Source: Pseudaminobacter soli (ex Li et al. 2025) (GTDB lineage: Bacteria > Pseudomonadota > Alphaproteobacteria > Rhizobiales > Rhizobiaceae). Taken from it: DNA of 64,000 bases. The DNA is taken from the NCBI RefSeq assembly GCF_003012705.1, contig NZ_PXYL01000004.1:372001-436000 (forward strand). Direction: 5' to 3'. A program made the position numbers and the translations under genes. Below the pieces are notes generated by a model that was not told where the DNA came from, did not search any database, and worked only from the letters and a program-made list of their open reading frames with translations. Below, in pieces: positions 54,862 to 63,975 of this stretch (position 1 is the first letter of the stretch; each line of letters begins with the position of its first letter).

Positions 54862-55494
54862 TTACAGGCGCAGCGTCCCATCCGCCAGCGCTTCGGCAAG
54901 CCTCGTCACCGCAGCCGCCAGCTTCTCGTCGATCACATGCAGATATTCAGTCCAGTCGCCGACATGGCGCAGTTCGGCCGCGCCGTCGGAAATGCCGCGC
55001 AGGCCGATGAGCGGCAAACCGAAATGCTGGCAGGCGCGCAGCGCGGCAAAAGTTTCCATGTCGACCATATCGGCGTCGATCGCATCATAGGCCGCACCAG
55101 AAACGATCGCCGCGCCTGTGGAAAGCCGGGCTTCGGGGACGCCGGGTATCCTGAGCGGCATCGGCACTGCGATCGGCAGGTCGAGAAAGGGCGTCGCGCC
55201 CTTCGGAAAGCCGAGCGCGGAGGCATCCATGTCGCGATAAGACACCGATACCGCTTGGTAGACTTCGGTCTGCTCCAGAGTGCGGCTGCCGGCCGAGCCG
55301 AGCGAAACCACGAGATCGGGCAGAGCGCTCTCGTACTTCAGCCGGGCCAATTCGGCGCCTAGCACCACGCCGGCCTCGACTGGGCCGACGCCGGTCATCA
55401 GGGGCACGAAGAGATTTTTGAGATGCGGGCCGTATTCGGCATCGACCGCCATGACGAACAGGACCGACTTACCTCCCAGCCTGGTCACAGCCAT
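54862..55494 (-). CDS. 5'-methylthioadenosine/S-adenosylhomocysteine nucleosidase
   Basis: A 210-residue phosphorylase-superfamily protein. The family pattern is seen in LVVSLGSAGSRTLEQTEVYQ near residue 60 and in the substrate-ribose motif VDMETFAALRACQHFG near 148-163, followed by GLRGISDGA with the catalytic Asp. It hydrolyses MTA or SAH to adenine plus a thioribose or ribosyl-homocysteine. It is about 20 residues shorter than the E. coli enzyme. It lies three bases from the thioesterase gene on the same strand. Confidence 0.85.
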   Translation of the reverse strand: MAVTRLGGKSVLFVMAVDAEYGPHLKNLFVPLMTGVGPVEAGVVLGAELARLKYESALPDLVVSLGSAGSRTLEQTEVYQAVSVSYRDMDASALGFPKGATPFLDLPIAVPMPLRIPGVPEARLSTGAAIVSGAAYDAIDADMVDMETFAALRACQHFGLPLIGLRGISDGAAELRHVGDWTEYLHVIDEKLAAAVTRLAEALADGTLRL

Positions 55495-55497
55495 GAC

Positions 55498-55956
55498 TCA
55501 GCCCTCGATCCCGTCGCGGCCCAGAACGGCCATCATGGTGCCGGTCATGGTGGCGATCAGCTTGGCCTCGCCGTCGTCAGCGAAAGCATAGGCCTGACCA
55601 TCGGCTACGACGATGGTGCGGCCGGGCTTGGTCACCGAGCCGCGAAACAGGAAACGCTCGCCGCGCCCCGGCGCAAGCAGGTTCACCTTGAACTCGATGG
55701 TAAGAACCGATGCCCCGTCGGGCATGACCGAAAAGGCCGCATAGCCGCAGGCGGAATCGAGCGCGGCCGAAATGATGCCGGCATGGAGAAAACCATGCTG
55801 CTGGGTCAGCTCTTCCGAATAGGGCATCTCGATCTCGACGATGCCCGGCCGTACGAGCGTCAGGGCCGCGCCGATCGTGGTCATAGCCTTCTGGCGGGCG
55901 AAGGATGCCCTCACCCGCTCTTCGAAGTCTGGCGAGGGTTCTATGATTGCGGCCAT
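55498..55956 (-). CDS. PaaI-family hotdog thioesterase
   Basis: A 152-residue single hotdog domain. The active region reads QQHGFLHAGIISAALDSACG near residues 52-71, where HGxxHAG and the following Asp fit the PaaI type, and VLTIEFKVNLLAPGRG near 85 is the central strand. Such enzymes cleave acyl- or aryl-CoA thioesters. It is co-directional with the nucleosidase gene downstream; a functional link is not evident. Confidence 0.86.
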   Translation of the reverse strand: MAAIIEPSPDFEERVRASFARQKAMTTIGAALTLVRPGIVEIEMPYSEELTQQHGFLHAGIISAALDSACGYAAFSVMPDGASVLTIEFKVNLLAPGRGERFLFRGSVTKPGRTIVVADGQAYAFADDGEAKLIATMTGTMMAVLGRDGIEG

Positions 55957-56084
55957 CGTGCCTGCCCTGCTTGTCCTTGCGACCTAACCCGCTTATCGCA
56001 AAGGCTTGACGTTGAGGCAATCGTCAATGTTGCACTGCAACAACGTTAGACAGCTCAATTGAGCCACAGCAGGGCTGACTCCGA

Positions 56085-57374
56085 TCAGGCAGTCCTACGC
56101 AGCGCCGCGAAGAAGAAGCCGTCGGTGCCGCTGCGTGCCGGCGTCAGCGAAATGCCGCGCGCGGGATCGATGCGCGCCGCGTCGGCCTTGCCAGAGAAAT
56201 TCTGCTGCCAGAGTGCTGCGTGATCGACCGGCTCGAACCGCTTCTCGCGCGCCAGGAACGCTTCGATCTGGTCGCGGTTTTCGGCGTCGAAGACCGAGCA
56301 CGTGACATAGGCAAGCAGGCCACCCGGCTTCACATGCGCCTTGGCGGCATCGAGAATGGCCGCCTGTTCGCCCCGGCGCACGTCGAGCTGGCGCTGCGTC
56401 AGCCGCCATTTGGCGTCCGGCCGCCGCCGCCACGTGCCGCTGCCGGTGCAGGGCGCATCGATCAGCACGATGTCCATCTGCCCTTCGAGGCGCTCCAGTT
56501 CCGCCGGCTTCGACAGCACCTGCACGTTGCGGTTTTCGGAGCGGCGAAGGCGCTCGAACATGGGCGCCAGGCGACCCTTTTCCGAGTCATGGGCAAATAT
56601 CTGGCCGCGATTTTCCATTGCCGCCGAAAGCGCCAGCGTCTTGCCACCGGCGCCGGCGCAATAGTCCAGCACCTGCATGCCAGGTGCTGCGCCGGTCAGG
56701 TCGGCCGCGATCTGCGAGCCCTCGTCCTGAACCTCGAACCAGCCTTTCTGGAAGGCGGGCTCGGCCTGCACATTGGGATGCCGGCCGCTGCCGTCAATTG
56801 GAGGAATGCGGATGCCGTTGGCGGTGAGCGGCGAGGCAACCGCCCCAGTGCCTTCGAGTTCGGCCAGAACCTTGGCGCGGTCGGCGCGCAGCGTGTTGAC
56901 ACGGAGGTCGAGCGGCGGCCGGGCGGCCAGCGCCGCGCCCTCCTCTACCCAGTCCGGGCCGAAGACCTGTTCGAGAAGCGGGGCGCACCAGTCGGGACAA
57001 TCGGCGCGAACCACATCGGGGGCATCGGCCAGGTTGCGCGACGCAATGGTGGCAAGTTCGTCGGCATCAAGCGGCGGCGGAGCGAATTTATCGCCCTCGA
57101 GCGTGGCGTTCAGCGTCTCGGCGGTCTCACGCCATTCGAGCAGGAGGGCGCCAAAGCCGATGGCGCGTGGCGTGTCGTCGCCCACCAGCCAGCCGGCGGA
57201 ACGCTTTCGGCGCAGACCGTCATAGACGATATTGCCGATCGCGGCCCTGTCGCCGGCGCCAGCGAATCGATGGGAAAGGCCCCAATCCTTCAGCGCATCG
57301 GCCGCCGGCCTGTGCCGCCGCTCGATGTCTTCAAGCACTTCAATGGCCGCAGCCAGCCGTCCGCCAAGTCGCAT
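56085..57374 (-). CDS. RsmB/NOP-family RNA (cytosine-5) methyltransferase
   Basis: A 429-residue enzyme with an N-terminal NusB-like/RNA-binding portion and a SAM domain. The SAM loop is DYCAGAGGKTLAL near residue 236; the two catalytic Cys are in DAPCTGSGTWRRRPDAKWR (motif IV) near 305 and YVTCSVFDAENRDQ (motif VI) near 358. The conserved RSAGWLVGD near residue 75 is typical of the alphaproteobacterial branch. The rRNA target (for example 16S C967) is inferred from family membership. Confidence 0.9.
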   Translation of the reverse strand: MRLGGRLAAAIEVLEDIERRHRPAADALKDWGLSHRFAGAGDRAAIGNIVYDGLRRKRSAGWLVGDDTPRAIGFGALLLEWRETAETLNATLEGDKFAPPPLDADELATIASRNLADAPDVVRADCPDWCAPLLEQVFGPDWVEEGAALAARPPLDLRVNTLRADRAKVLAELEGTGAVASPLTANGIRIPPIDGSGRHPNVQAEPAFQKGWFEVQDEGSQIAADLTGAAPGMQVLDYCAGAGGKTLALSAAMENRGQIFAHDSEKGRLAPMFERLRRSENRNVQVLSKPAELERLEGQMDIVLIDAPCTGSGTWRRRPDAKWRLTQRQLDVRRGEQAAILDAAKAHVKPGGLLAYVTCSVFDAENRDQIEAFLAREKRFEPVDHAALWQQNFSGKADAARIDPARGISLTPARSGTDGFFFAALRRTA

Positions 57375-57494
57375 GGTGATCCCTTTTTCGGCTTACCCGA
57401 GATACCGCCTGACTAGCGCCCGCGCGCTGCCTGCACAAGCCTCAAGATCGCGGGCAAGCCAAGCCCGCGCCGAACCTAAACATTTCGTAATGCG

Positions 57495-57520
57495 GGAACG
57501 GCGAGCGAGATTCCAAAGTT
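57495..57520 (+). promoter_or_regulatory. Predicted EcfG promoter of small-peptide gene 1
   Basis: GGAAC at 57495-57499 and GTT at 57518-57520, 18 bases apart (GGAAC-N17-AGTT). The start codon is 35 bases downstream. The same layout recurs before both paralogues. Confidence 0.68.
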
Positions 57521-57555
57521 ATTCGGACAGGGGCGCCATTCATTGAGGTTTCAAG

Positions 57556-57792
57556 ATGAAAAGCCTTGTTCTTGCTTCATTAGTCGCAGTCACTTCCATC
57601 ATGTCCTTTGGCATTCCGGCCCAGGCCGCGAATGCAAACATCTCCAACGCGCAATATGTGTATCGCCACTACGGTCCGCGCTACTACGGCCCGAACTATT
57701 ACCATCGGTATGGCCGCTATTGCCGCGTCGAGACCGTCCGGCATCATCGCTATGGCAGGTGGTGGGTAGAAAGGGTGCGGGTCTGCCGCTGA
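57556..57792 (+). CDS. Small secreted basic two-Cys peptide, paralogue 1 of 3
   Basis: A 78-residue precursor. The signal peptide (MKSLVLASLVAVTSIMSFGI, then PAQA) should be cleaved after residue 24, leaving about 54 residues rich in Tyr, His and Arg. The core has two Cys exactly 20 residues apart, with V-R at +5/+6, Gly at +11 and V-R at +18/+19 after the first Cys. GAGGT (57545-57549) is the ribosome site. Function is unknown. The close likeness in promoter, signal, core and spacing to the next two genes shows a tandem family. Secreted, cationic and probably disulphide-bonded are inferences from composition. Confidence 0.85.
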   Translation: MKSLVLASLVAVTSIMSFGIPAQAANANISNAQYVYRHYGPRYYGPNYYHRYGRYCRVETVRHHRYGRWWVERVRVCR

Positions 57793-57810
57793 CATAACGG
57801 CCTAGGAAAA

Positions 57811-57837
57811 GACCCGACCGGCCTGATCGGTCGGGTC
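57811..57837 (-). terminator. Strong 10-bp stem-loop after small-peptide gene 1
   Basis: GACCCGACCG (57811-57820) pairs with 57828-57837 around a seven-base loop. A run of T residues follows only on the minus strand, so as an intrinsic terminator it would work leftward; rightward it can serve only as a 3' stem for the gene just before it. Confidence 0.45.
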
Positions 57838-57934
57838 GCGGGCGGGGACAGCATCGATTGGCCCGCATCTGCAACGCTGAAGTCACCGCGTTGAACTTTC
57901 GAGAGCAACCCCGCCCATAAAGCCCGCCAGCTCC

Positions 57935-57959
57935 GGAACGTCGGGGCTTTCCAATTGTT
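57935..57959 (+). promoter_or_regulatory. Predicted EcfG promoter of small-peptide gene 2
   Basis: GGAAC at 57935-57939 and GTT at 57957-57959, 17 bases apart. The start codon follows 31 bases later. The T-GTTAT context matches that of the first promoter. Confidence 0.7.
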
Positions 57960-57990
57960 ATGTTTGAAATTCACTCACCGAGGTCGGAAA

Positions 57991-58182
57991 ATGAAAAACA
58001 TTGTTCTTGCTTCCATCCTTGCCATCGCGTCCGCGATTTCCTTCGGCATTCCCGCCCAGGCGGGGACAACTGTAAGGACCTATCACGGTCACTATCACGG
58101 CCGGCCGCACTGCTACGTAAAAAAGGTGAGGTACTATAAGCACGGCCGCGTTTACTACAGAAGCGTCAGGGTTTGTCGCTGA
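57991..58182 (+). CDS. Small secreted basic two-Cys peptide, paralogue 2 of 3
   Basis: A 63-residue precursor with signal MKNIVLASILAIASAISFGI, then PAQA, cleaved after residue 24 to leave a peptide of about 39 residues, the shortest of the set. The mature part is little more than the C-X20-C core preceded by a His/Tyr/Gly-rich stretch (TYHGHYHGRPH). Core positions V-R, G and V-R are conserved with paralogue 1. The ribosome site GAGGT (57980-57984) is the same. No function is known. Confidence 0.85.
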   Translation: MKNIVLASILAIASAISFGIPAQAGTTVRTYHGHYHGRPHCYVKKVRYYKHGRVYYRSVRVCR

Positions 58183-58190
58183 CCTTCACG

Positions 58191-58229
58191 AAGAGTGCTC
58201 TGCTTCCGCTCTGTTCGCGGGGCACTCTT
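58191..58229 (+). terminator. Candidate terminator after small-peptide gene 2
   Basis: AAGAGTGC (58191-58198) pairs with GCACTCTT (58222-58229) eight bases after the stop codon region; the following AATCTTCATT is moderately T-rich. Confidence 0.5.
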
Positions 58230-58292
58230 AATCTTCATTCGTAATTCAAGTTTTCAATTCTCTCCGACCCGATCACAACATCGAATAATGCC

Positions 58293-58317
58293 GGAACACT
58301 CTTGGCGCCCCGGAGTT
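58293..58317 (+). promoter_or_regulatory. Predicted EcfG promoter of small-peptide gene 3
   Basis: GGAAC at 58293-58297 and GTT at 58315-58317, 17 bases apart. The start codon follows 33 bases later, as in the other two copies. Confidence 0.7.
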
Positions 58318-58350
58318 GCACGACTTGTTCAATCGACCGAGGTCAAGAAA

Positions 58351-58575
58351 ATGAAGAACCTGCTTCTCGCTTCCATCATTGCAGCGACGGCGACCTTGTC
58401 CTTCGGCGTCGTCGCCCACGCCCAGAACATGGGTGGCGCGACTTCAATGCCGAATGCACCTGCAGCGAACCGGGCGCACAACCCGCACCACATGGATCGC
58501 AAATGCGTCACGAGGACCGTGAGGCGTCACCGGAACGGCCAGCCAGTGTTGGAAAAGGTCCGGACCTGCCACTAA
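58351..58575 (+). CDS. Small secreted basic two-Cys peptide, paralogue 3 of 3
   Basis: A 74-residue precursor with signal MKNLLLASIIAATATLSFGV, then VAHA, cleaved after residue 24. The mature peptide of about 50 residues starts with a Met/Asn/Pro/Ala-rich segment unlike the other two, then carries the same C-X20-C core with V-R at +5/+6, G at +11 and V-R at +18/+19, ending Cys-His instead of Cys-Arg. The ribosome site GAGGT (58339-58343) is shared. A good terminator follows at 58635. The frame is open further upstream, but that part is the promoter region. Confidence 0.85.
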   Translation: MKNLLLASIIAATATLSFGVVAHAQNMGGATSMPNAPAANRAHNPHHMDRKCVTRTVRRHRNGQPVLEKVRTCH

Positions 58576-58634
58576 CCCCGGCGCAGACAAGATTCTTCAG
58601 CGCATAGGAAGCGGACTGGTTCTGAAGACAAACG

Positions 58635-58665
58635 GGCGCGGAGCGATCCGCGCCTGCTTGTTTTT
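58635..58665 (+). terminator. Rho-independent terminator after the small-peptide array
   Basis: GGCGCGGA (58635-58642) pairs with TCCGCGCC (58647-58654) around GCGA, and five T residues at 58661-58665 follow after six bases. It separates the array from the convergent hisG gene. Confidence 0.8.
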
Positions 58666-58700
58666 GTCCCAGCCGCCGCAGCGCGCTGCGTGAGCGGGTT

Positions 58701-59402
58701 TCAGGAAACGGCGCTCGAAACGGCCTCGGCGATCGAGCGTAGCGCGGCCTCGTCATTGGCGCTGCGCGACTTGCGCGAGGCAACCAGGCAGGCCTGCGAA
58801 CGCAGGATGACGCCATCGTTCAGGATCTTCAGATGATTGGCGCGCAGCGTCGAACCGGTGGTGGTGATGTCGACGATGACGTCGGCCGAGCCCGCCGCCG
58901 GCGCTCCCTCGGTGGCCCCCAGGCTTTCGACGATGCGATAGACCTGGATGCCGTGCTTCTGCGAGAAGAACTGCTGCGTCAGGCGCCAGTATTTGGTGGC
59001 GATGCGCAGACGGCGGCCATGACGCTGGCGGAAATCGGCGGCGACATCGTCGAGATCGGTCATGGTCTCGACGTCAAGCCAGACCTGCGGTACCGCCACC
59101 ACCACATCGGCATGGCCGAAGCCCAGCCGGGCGACGATCTCGGCGCGCGCTTCCCAGTCGGCCAAATTTTCGCGCAAAAGGTCCTCGCCGGTAATCCCGA
59201 GGTCGACCGCACCCTGCCCGATTTCACCAGCAATCTCGGATGCCGACAGGAACGCCACCTCGATGTCGTCGCGCCCTTCGATATGCGCGCGATATTTGCG
59301 CTCGTCGCTGGGCAGGCTGACGGCGAGGCCGGACTTGGACAGCACGTCGAGCGCCTGCTCCTTGAGGCGGCCCTTGGAGGGGATGGCAAGCGTGATGGTC
59401 AT
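58701..59402 (-). CDS. hisG: ATP phosphoribosyltransferase, short form
   Basis: A 233-residue HisG of the short type, which lacks the C-terminal regulatory domain and needs HisZ. It starts [20 protein letters not shown] and has the PRPP-site pattern [20 protein letters not shown] near residue 178. It catalyses the first step of histidine synthesis. Its start overlaps the hisZ stop by four bases, and hisZ is immediately upstream. Confidence 0.95.
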   Translation of the reverse strand: MTITLAIPSKGRLKEQALDVLSKSGLAVSLPSDERKYRAHIEGRDDIEVAFLSASEIAGEIGQGAVDLGITGEDLLRENLADWEARAEIVARLGFGHADVVVAVPQVWLDVETMTDLDDVAADFRQRHGRRLRIATKYWRLTQQFFSQKHGIQVYRIVESLGATEGAPAAGSADVIVDITTTGSTLRANHLKILNDGVILRSQACLVASRKSRSANDEAALRSIAEAVSSAVS

Positions 59403-60520
59403 TGCGCGCGCTCCCGCAGGGCCTCGATGCGGTCGAGCCAGACCGAGAAGCCGACGCCCGGGATTGCCTCCTTGGCGCCAAGCAACGTCAGCAGCCGGTC
59501 GTAGCGGCCGCCGCCGACCAGCGCACGCCCATCGTCCCGTGCGGCGATCTCGAAGACCAGGCCGGTGTAATAGTCGAGCGGACGGCCGAAGGCAGCGTCA
59601 TAGCGCACGGCGTCGGCCGACAGCCCATGCTCGGCCAGCGCGGCAGCGCGGGCGGAGAACTTGTCGAGCGCCGAGCCCAGCGAAAGCGATGCGTCTGCAG
59701 CAAAGCCGCGCAGCGCGTCAGCGGCCTCGCCGATCGGCACATTGATCGCCAAAAAGACCTTCAGCGCGTCGAAGGCCTCGTTTGAGAGGCGCACGCTGCG
59801 CAGTTCCGCCTTTTCGATCAGGCGGCGGGCGATGTCGCCCGGGGTCCGACCGGCGGAAGGCGAAATCCCTGCCTCTTCCATGCCGCGCGAGAGATAGGCG
59901 GCGAGCCCGTCAAAATCGGCGTCGGCCACCAGTAAAGCAGCCGGCTCCGGCAAAGCGCCATTACGTGGCGGCGTCGCGAGATCGGCAAGGGCGGCGGCGA
60001 GCATCTCCGCCGAGCCGAAGGCGCGCGCAAGGCGCATGCGCCAGCCGCGCGGCAAGCCAAGGGCGGCCAGAACCGCCTCGAAGATCGACTGGTCGCCCAG
60101 CGTCACCGAAAGCTCGGTGCCGGGCAGCGCCAGCTCGAGCAGCGCATAGGCGTCGGCCACCGAGCGCGCGTCGGCGCGGGCGGTGTCCATGTCGCCCAGG
60201 TCCTCGATGCCGGCCTGGAAGAACTCGCTGCTGCCGTCGCGCCGCTGACGGAAAACCTCGCCGAGATAGGAATAGCGGCGCGGCGTGCCCGACTGGCTGC
60301 GGATGTGATCGAGGCAGACCGGAATGGTGAATTCCGGCCGCAGGCACAGCGTCGCGCCGGTCTCGCTCTCGGTCAGGAAAATACGGCGGCGCAGATCCTC
60401 GCCCGCCATGTCCAAAAACGGATCGGCAGGCTGAAGGATCGACACCTCGACGGCATCCGCCTGCCTGTCGGCGAAGAGTTTCAGAATGTTTGGTGCGGTC
60501 GCCGGATAGCGGGAGTTCAC
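59399..60520 (-). CDS. hisZ: ATP phosphoribosyltransferase regulatory subunit
   Basis: A 373-residue class II aminoacyl-tRNA-synthetase-like protein without the anticodon domain, as HisZ should be. Motif-2-like [14 protein letters not shown] near residue 62 and the late [15 protein letters not shown] near 335 are shared with HisS. It forms the hetero-octamer with short HisG and gives histidine feedback control. It is encoded between hisS and hisG with a six-base gap to hisS. Confidence 0.93.
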   Translation of the reverse strand: MNSRYPATAPNILKLFADRQADAVEVSILQPADPFLDMAGEDLRRRIFLTESETGATLCLRPEFTIPVCLDHIRSQSGTPRRYSYLGEVFRQRRDGSSEFFQAGIEDLGDMDTARADARSVADAYALLELALPGTELSVTLGDQSIFEAVLAALGLPRGWRMRLARAFGSAEMLAAALADLATPPRNGALPEPAALLVADADFDGLAAYLSRGMEEAGISPSAGRTPGDIARRLIEKAELRSVRLSNEAFDALKVFLAINVPIGEAADALRGFAADASLSLGSALDKFSARAAALAEHGLSADAVRYDAAFGRPLDYYTGLVFEIAARDDGRALVGGGRYDRLLTLLGAKEAIPGVGFSVWLDRIEALRERAQ

Positions 60521-60526
60521 GTTCGC

Positions 60527-62032
60527 CTAGCCCCTCGCGCGATCCTCGGCCTGCGCCGCGAGGATCTTTTTCACTTCCGCAACCAGATCGGCTTCGCCCA
60601 CGGTAACCTGCGCCGGACGCGCGGCGCGCCATTCGGCATTATCCGTGATTTCGGCCGACATGCGCGCGCCCTCGATCAGGTCCTTGATCTGCACCACGCC
60701 CTGCGCGCGCTCGTCGCCGCCCTGGATGATCGCCACCGGGCTGCCGCGACGGTCGGCATATTTGAGCTGAGCCTTCATGCCGGCACCGCCGAGATAGAGC
60801 TCGGCGCGCACGCCTTCCTGGCGCAACGACGAAACCATCTTCTGATAGCGGCCGAGGCTTTCGGTGTCCTTGTCCATGACCAGCACCACAACGGGCGCGA
60901 CCACGTCCGAGGTGTCGAGCTTGCCGAGATTCTTCAGCGCGGTCATGAGGCGCGAGACGCCGATGGAAAAGCCGGTGGCCGGCACCGGCTCGCCGCGGAA
61001 GCGCGAGACGAGGCCGTCATAGCGCCCGCCGCCTCCGACCGAGCCAAAACGCACGATCTGGCCATCCTCATTGGGGATCTCGGCCAGCAGTTCGACCTCG
61101 TAGACCGGCCCGGTGTAATATTCGAGGCCGCGCACGACCGAGGGGTCGATCTTGATCCGGCCGTCGTCGTAGGCTGCTGCCGCAACCAGCGCGGCGATCT
61201 GGGCCAGTTCCTCCGCGCCTTCGGTGCCGCGCTCATTGCCGGCGACGATTGCCTTCAGATTGCCGGTGGTTTCGGCTGCATTCGAGGCACCCGCCTCTGT
61301 GAAGGCAACGACCTTGTCGATGGCAGCCTCTTCAAGCCCGGCGCCCTTGGTGAAGTCACCGCTGTCGTCCAGCCGGCCCTTGCCGAGCAGGTCGCGCACG
61401 CCCTGCACGCCGACCTTGTCGAGCTTGTCGATGGCGCGCAGCACAGTGAGCCGGCGCCCGGCATTCTCATCGCCGCCGAGGCCTATAGCCTCCAGCAGGC
61501 CGTCGAGCACCTTGCGGTTGTTGACGCGGATGACATAGTCGCCGCGCTTGATGCCCAGCGCTTCCATCACGTCGGCCATCATCATGGTCATTTCGGCGTC
61601 GGCAGCGACGCCCGGCGTGCCGACGGTGTCGGCATCGAACTGCATGAACTGCCGGAAGCGCCCCGGTCCCGGCTTCTCGTTGCGGAACACCCAGCCCGAG
61701 CGATAGCTGCGATAGGGCTTCGGCAGCTTCTCGAAATTCTCCGCGACATAGCGCGCCATCGGCGCGGTCAGGTCATAGCGCAGCGACAGCCACTGGTCGT
61801 CGTCGTCCTGGAAGGAGAACACGCCTTCGTTCGGCCGGTCCTGGTCCGGCAGGAACTTTCCGAGCGCGTCGGTGTACTCGACCATCGGCTGGTCGACCGG
61901 CTCGAAGCCGTAGAGTTCGTAGACGCCGCGGATCGTCGCCATCATCTTTTCGACGGCGCGAATATCGTCGGACGTGCGATCGACAAAGCCGCGCGGCAGC
62001 CGCGCCTTCATTTTCTCGGATTTATCAGCCAT
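60527..62032 (-). CDS. hisS: Histidine-tRNA ligase
   Basis: A 501-residue class II synthetase. Motif 1/2 regions show [18 protein letters not shown] near residue 84 and [20 protein letters not shown] near 113; histidine-A motif [11 protein letters not shown] near 310 and motif 3 [13 protein letters not shown] near 334. A C-terminal anticodon-binding domain follows. The insert between 170 and 300 is the long alphaproteobacterial type. ATG 62032 opens [15 protein letters not shown]. The hisS-hisZ-hisG order on one strand links histidine charging and synthesis. Confidence 0.96.
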   Translation of the reverse strand: MADKSEKMKARLPRGFVDRTSDDIRAVEKMMATIRGVYELYGFEPVDQPMVEYTDALGKFLPDQDRPNEGVFSFQDDDDQWLSLRYDLTAPMARYVAENFEKLPKPYRSYRSGWVFRNEKPGPGRFRQFMQFDADTVGTPGVAADAEMTMMMADVMEALGIKRGDYVIRVNNRKVLDGLLEAIGLGGDENAGRRLTVLRAIDKLDKVGVQGVRDLLGKGRLDDSGDFTKGAGLEEAAIDKVVAFTEAGASNAAETTGNLKAIVAGNERGTEGAEELAQIAALVAAAAYDDGRIKIDPSVVRGLEYYTGPVYEVELLAEIPNEDGQIVRFGSVGGGGRYDGLVSRFRGEPVPATGFSIGVSRLMTALKNLGKLDTSDVVAPVVVLVMDKDTESLGRYQKMVSSLRQEGVRAELYLGGAGMKAQLKYADRRGSPVAIIQGGDERAQGVVQIKDLIEGARMSAEITDNAEWRAARPAQVTVGEADLVAEVKKILAAQAEDRARG

Positions 62033-62223
62033 GTCGTGTCGCTCTTGTCGTTCGTGCAACGTGTTTTGCCAAGCTTCGGCAATGCATGCCGCGCAGCATC
62101 AGGACTCGCGCGGTGTCCTAACTTATGTGGAACGGAGCGGCAAGGGTTCGGCCCTGCCGCAGTATGCAAGCCGGCGCGGGAACATGCGTTGCAACGCCAG
62201 AATTCGGCTTCTCTTGCCTGCCC

Positions 62224-62862
62224 TCAGATAGGCCGCTTGAAGGCAGCCCGCTCCTTCTCCACCGTGACACGGCAGGCGCAGCCTTCGATATGGTCGTTGA
62301 CCAAACCCATCGCCTGCATGAATGCGTAAACAGTGGTCGGGCCGACGAAAGTCCACCCCCGCTTTTTCAAATCCTTCGAAATCCGAGTCGACACAGCCGT
62401 AGTCGGATTGGCGCGCAGATGCGCGAGGTCGACCACCTCCGGCCGCTCGTCCTGCCCCGGCTCGAACGACCAGAAATAGGCGGCAAGCGATCCCTTCTCG
62501 GTGACCAGCTCGCGCGCCCGCTTGGCATTGTTGATGGTCGAGACGATCTTGCCGCGATGGCGCACGATGCCGGCATTGCCCAGCAGGCGCTCGACATCCG
62601 CATCGCCAAATTCGGCGACGCGCTCAAACTCGAAATTTGCAAAGGCCTCGCGGAACGCCTCCCGCTTGCGCAGGATGGTGAGCCATGACAGGCCGGACTG
62701 GAACCCTTCAAGGCAGATCTTCTCGAACAGCCGGCGGTCGTCGCCGACGGGCCTGCCCCATTCGTGGTCGTGATAGTGCTGATAGTCAGGCAGATTGCCG
62801 TGCCAAAAGCAGCGGGTGACGCCGTCCTCGCCTATGATCAGCCCTGTCTGTATCTCGTCCAT
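62224..62862 (-). CDS. tag: DNA-3-methyladenine glycosylase I
   Basis: A 212-residue base-excision enzyme. The N-terminal zinc/active region reads CFWHGNLPDYQHYHDHEWGR, with the Glu of EWG near residue 36. GFQSGLSWLTILRKREAFRE near 53 is the base-recognition loop, and the C-terminal LVNDHIEGCACR supplies the remaining zinc ligands. It removes 3-methyladenine from alkylated DNA. ATG 62862 is preferred to one ten codons upstream. It is divergent from the L,D-transpeptidase gene. Confidence 0.92.
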   Translation of the reverse strand: MDEIQTGLIIGEDGVTRCFWHGNLPDYQHYHDHEWGRPVGDDRRLFEKICLEGFQSGLSWLTILRKREAFREAFANFEFERVAEFGDADVERLLGNAGIVRHRGKIVSTINNAKRARELVTEKGSLAAYFWSFEPGQDERPEVVDLAHLRANPTTAVSTRISKDLKKRGWTFVGPTTVYAFMQAMGLVNDHIEGCACRVTVEKERAAFKRPI

Positions 62863-63074
62863 TCCGCATTTTCCTGTCGTCAAGCTGCGCAAGCCGGCCT
62901 TTACGTGGCCTTTACCAGATTCCTGAACCGGCCGGTAACCACACTAAAAGGTTTACGCGGACTTTCGCATTTTACGCATTCCGATTCACGACTTGGTTGT
63001 TCTTCCGCCGCAGGCTGCGCCTCAAGCGAGAAATTGTCCCTCGCCCAGTGACGATCAAGTTGAGAGTGCGTCCG

Positions 63075-63887
63075 ATGAAATCTCTTATCCTGCCGGGGGC
63101 CCTGGCCCTCGCAGCCGGCATCGCATCGCCGGCCATCGCAAACGACCGCTATGTGGAACGCCCGCCGGTGGTGGTCAGCCCCGATCTTTCGGCGCCGTGG
63201 GTACTGCAGCTTGGCCGCGAGCCGGGCAAGATCGTGAGCCGCGAGGCTCCGAGGGCCATGCAGGTCGGCCTGCAGGTCCAGCCCTATGCGCTCGAGCCGC
63301 GCTTCGACCACCGCTACGAGAAGCCCAATCCGCAGCAGCAGGCCCAGCCTGTGCCCCAGCAGCGCACCGGCATTTTCGCGACGTCTCAAAGCAAGACGGC
63401 CCAGGGCAACAAGCGCCAGGCGAGGCAGATCGACCCGATCTACCTGCCGCAGGAAATCGCCTATGACGGCCCGCAAAAGCCGGGAACCATCGTCATCGAT
63501 ACCAAGCAGAACTTCCTCTACCTCGTGGAGCGGGACGGCAAGGCACGGCGCTACGGCGTCGGCACCGGCAAGCCTGGCTTCGAGTGGGCCGGCACGCACA
63601 AGATCACCCAGAAGCGCGAATGGCCGGATTGGCGACCGCCGTCGGAAATGATCGCCCGCGAGCGGGCGCGCGGCCGCGTGCTGCCTGCACATCTGGAAGG
63701 CGGCATCGAGAATCCGCTTGGCGCGCGCGCCATGTATCTCGGCTCGACGCTCTACCGCATCCACGGCACCAACCAGCCCTGGACCATTGGCGGCGCCGTT
63801 TCGTCGGGCTGCATCCGCATGCGCAACGAGGACGTCATCGACCTCTATGAGAGGGTGAAGGTCGGCGCCACGGTAGTGGTGAGCTGA
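63075..63887 (+). CDS. L,D-transpeptidase (YkuD domain)
   Basis: A 270-residue periplasmic enzyme. A signal peptide (MKSLILPGALALAAGIASPA) precedes a Pro/Gln-rich linker and a YkuD domain from about residue 125 (GTIVIDTKQNFLYLVERDGK). The active site has His 230 in IHGTNQPW and nucleophile Cys 246 in SSGCIRM. It forms 3-3 peptidoglycan crosslinks or attaches proteins to the wall. ATG 63075 is the first codon that exposes the signal peptide; the frame is open earlier without a start context. A terminator follows at 63945. Confidence 0.92.
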   Translation: MKSLILPGALALAAGIASPAIANDRYVERPPVVVSPDLSAPWVLQLGREPGKIVSREAPRAMQVGLQVQPYALEPRFDHRYEKPNPQQQAQPVPQQRTGIFATSQSKTAQGNKRQARQIDPIYLPQEIAYDGPQKPGTIVIDTKQNFLYLVERDGKARRYGVGTGKPGFEWAGTHKITQKREWPDWRPPSEMIARERARGRVLPAHLEGGIENPLGARAMYLGSTLYRIHGTNQPWTIGGAVSSGCIRMRNEDVIDLYERVKVGATVVVS

Positions 63888-63944
63888 CCCGGTATTTTCC
63901 GGGGGACGGACCGGAAAGCGGCAATATCATCTGCCGCAAGAGAG

Positions 63945-63975
63945 GGCGGCACGATCCCGGATCGTGCCGCCTTTT
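63945..63975 (+). terminator. Rho-independent terminator of the L,D-transpeptidase gene
   Basis: GGCGGCACGAT (63945-63955) pairs perfectly with ATCGTGCCGCC (63961-63971) around five bases, followed by four T residues. It lies 58 bases after the stop codon. Confidence 0.88.

Noticed and set aside
60305-62329. A 674-residue open frame on the plus strand
   Set aside because: It is antisense to hisS and hisZ, an expected artefact of high GC content.
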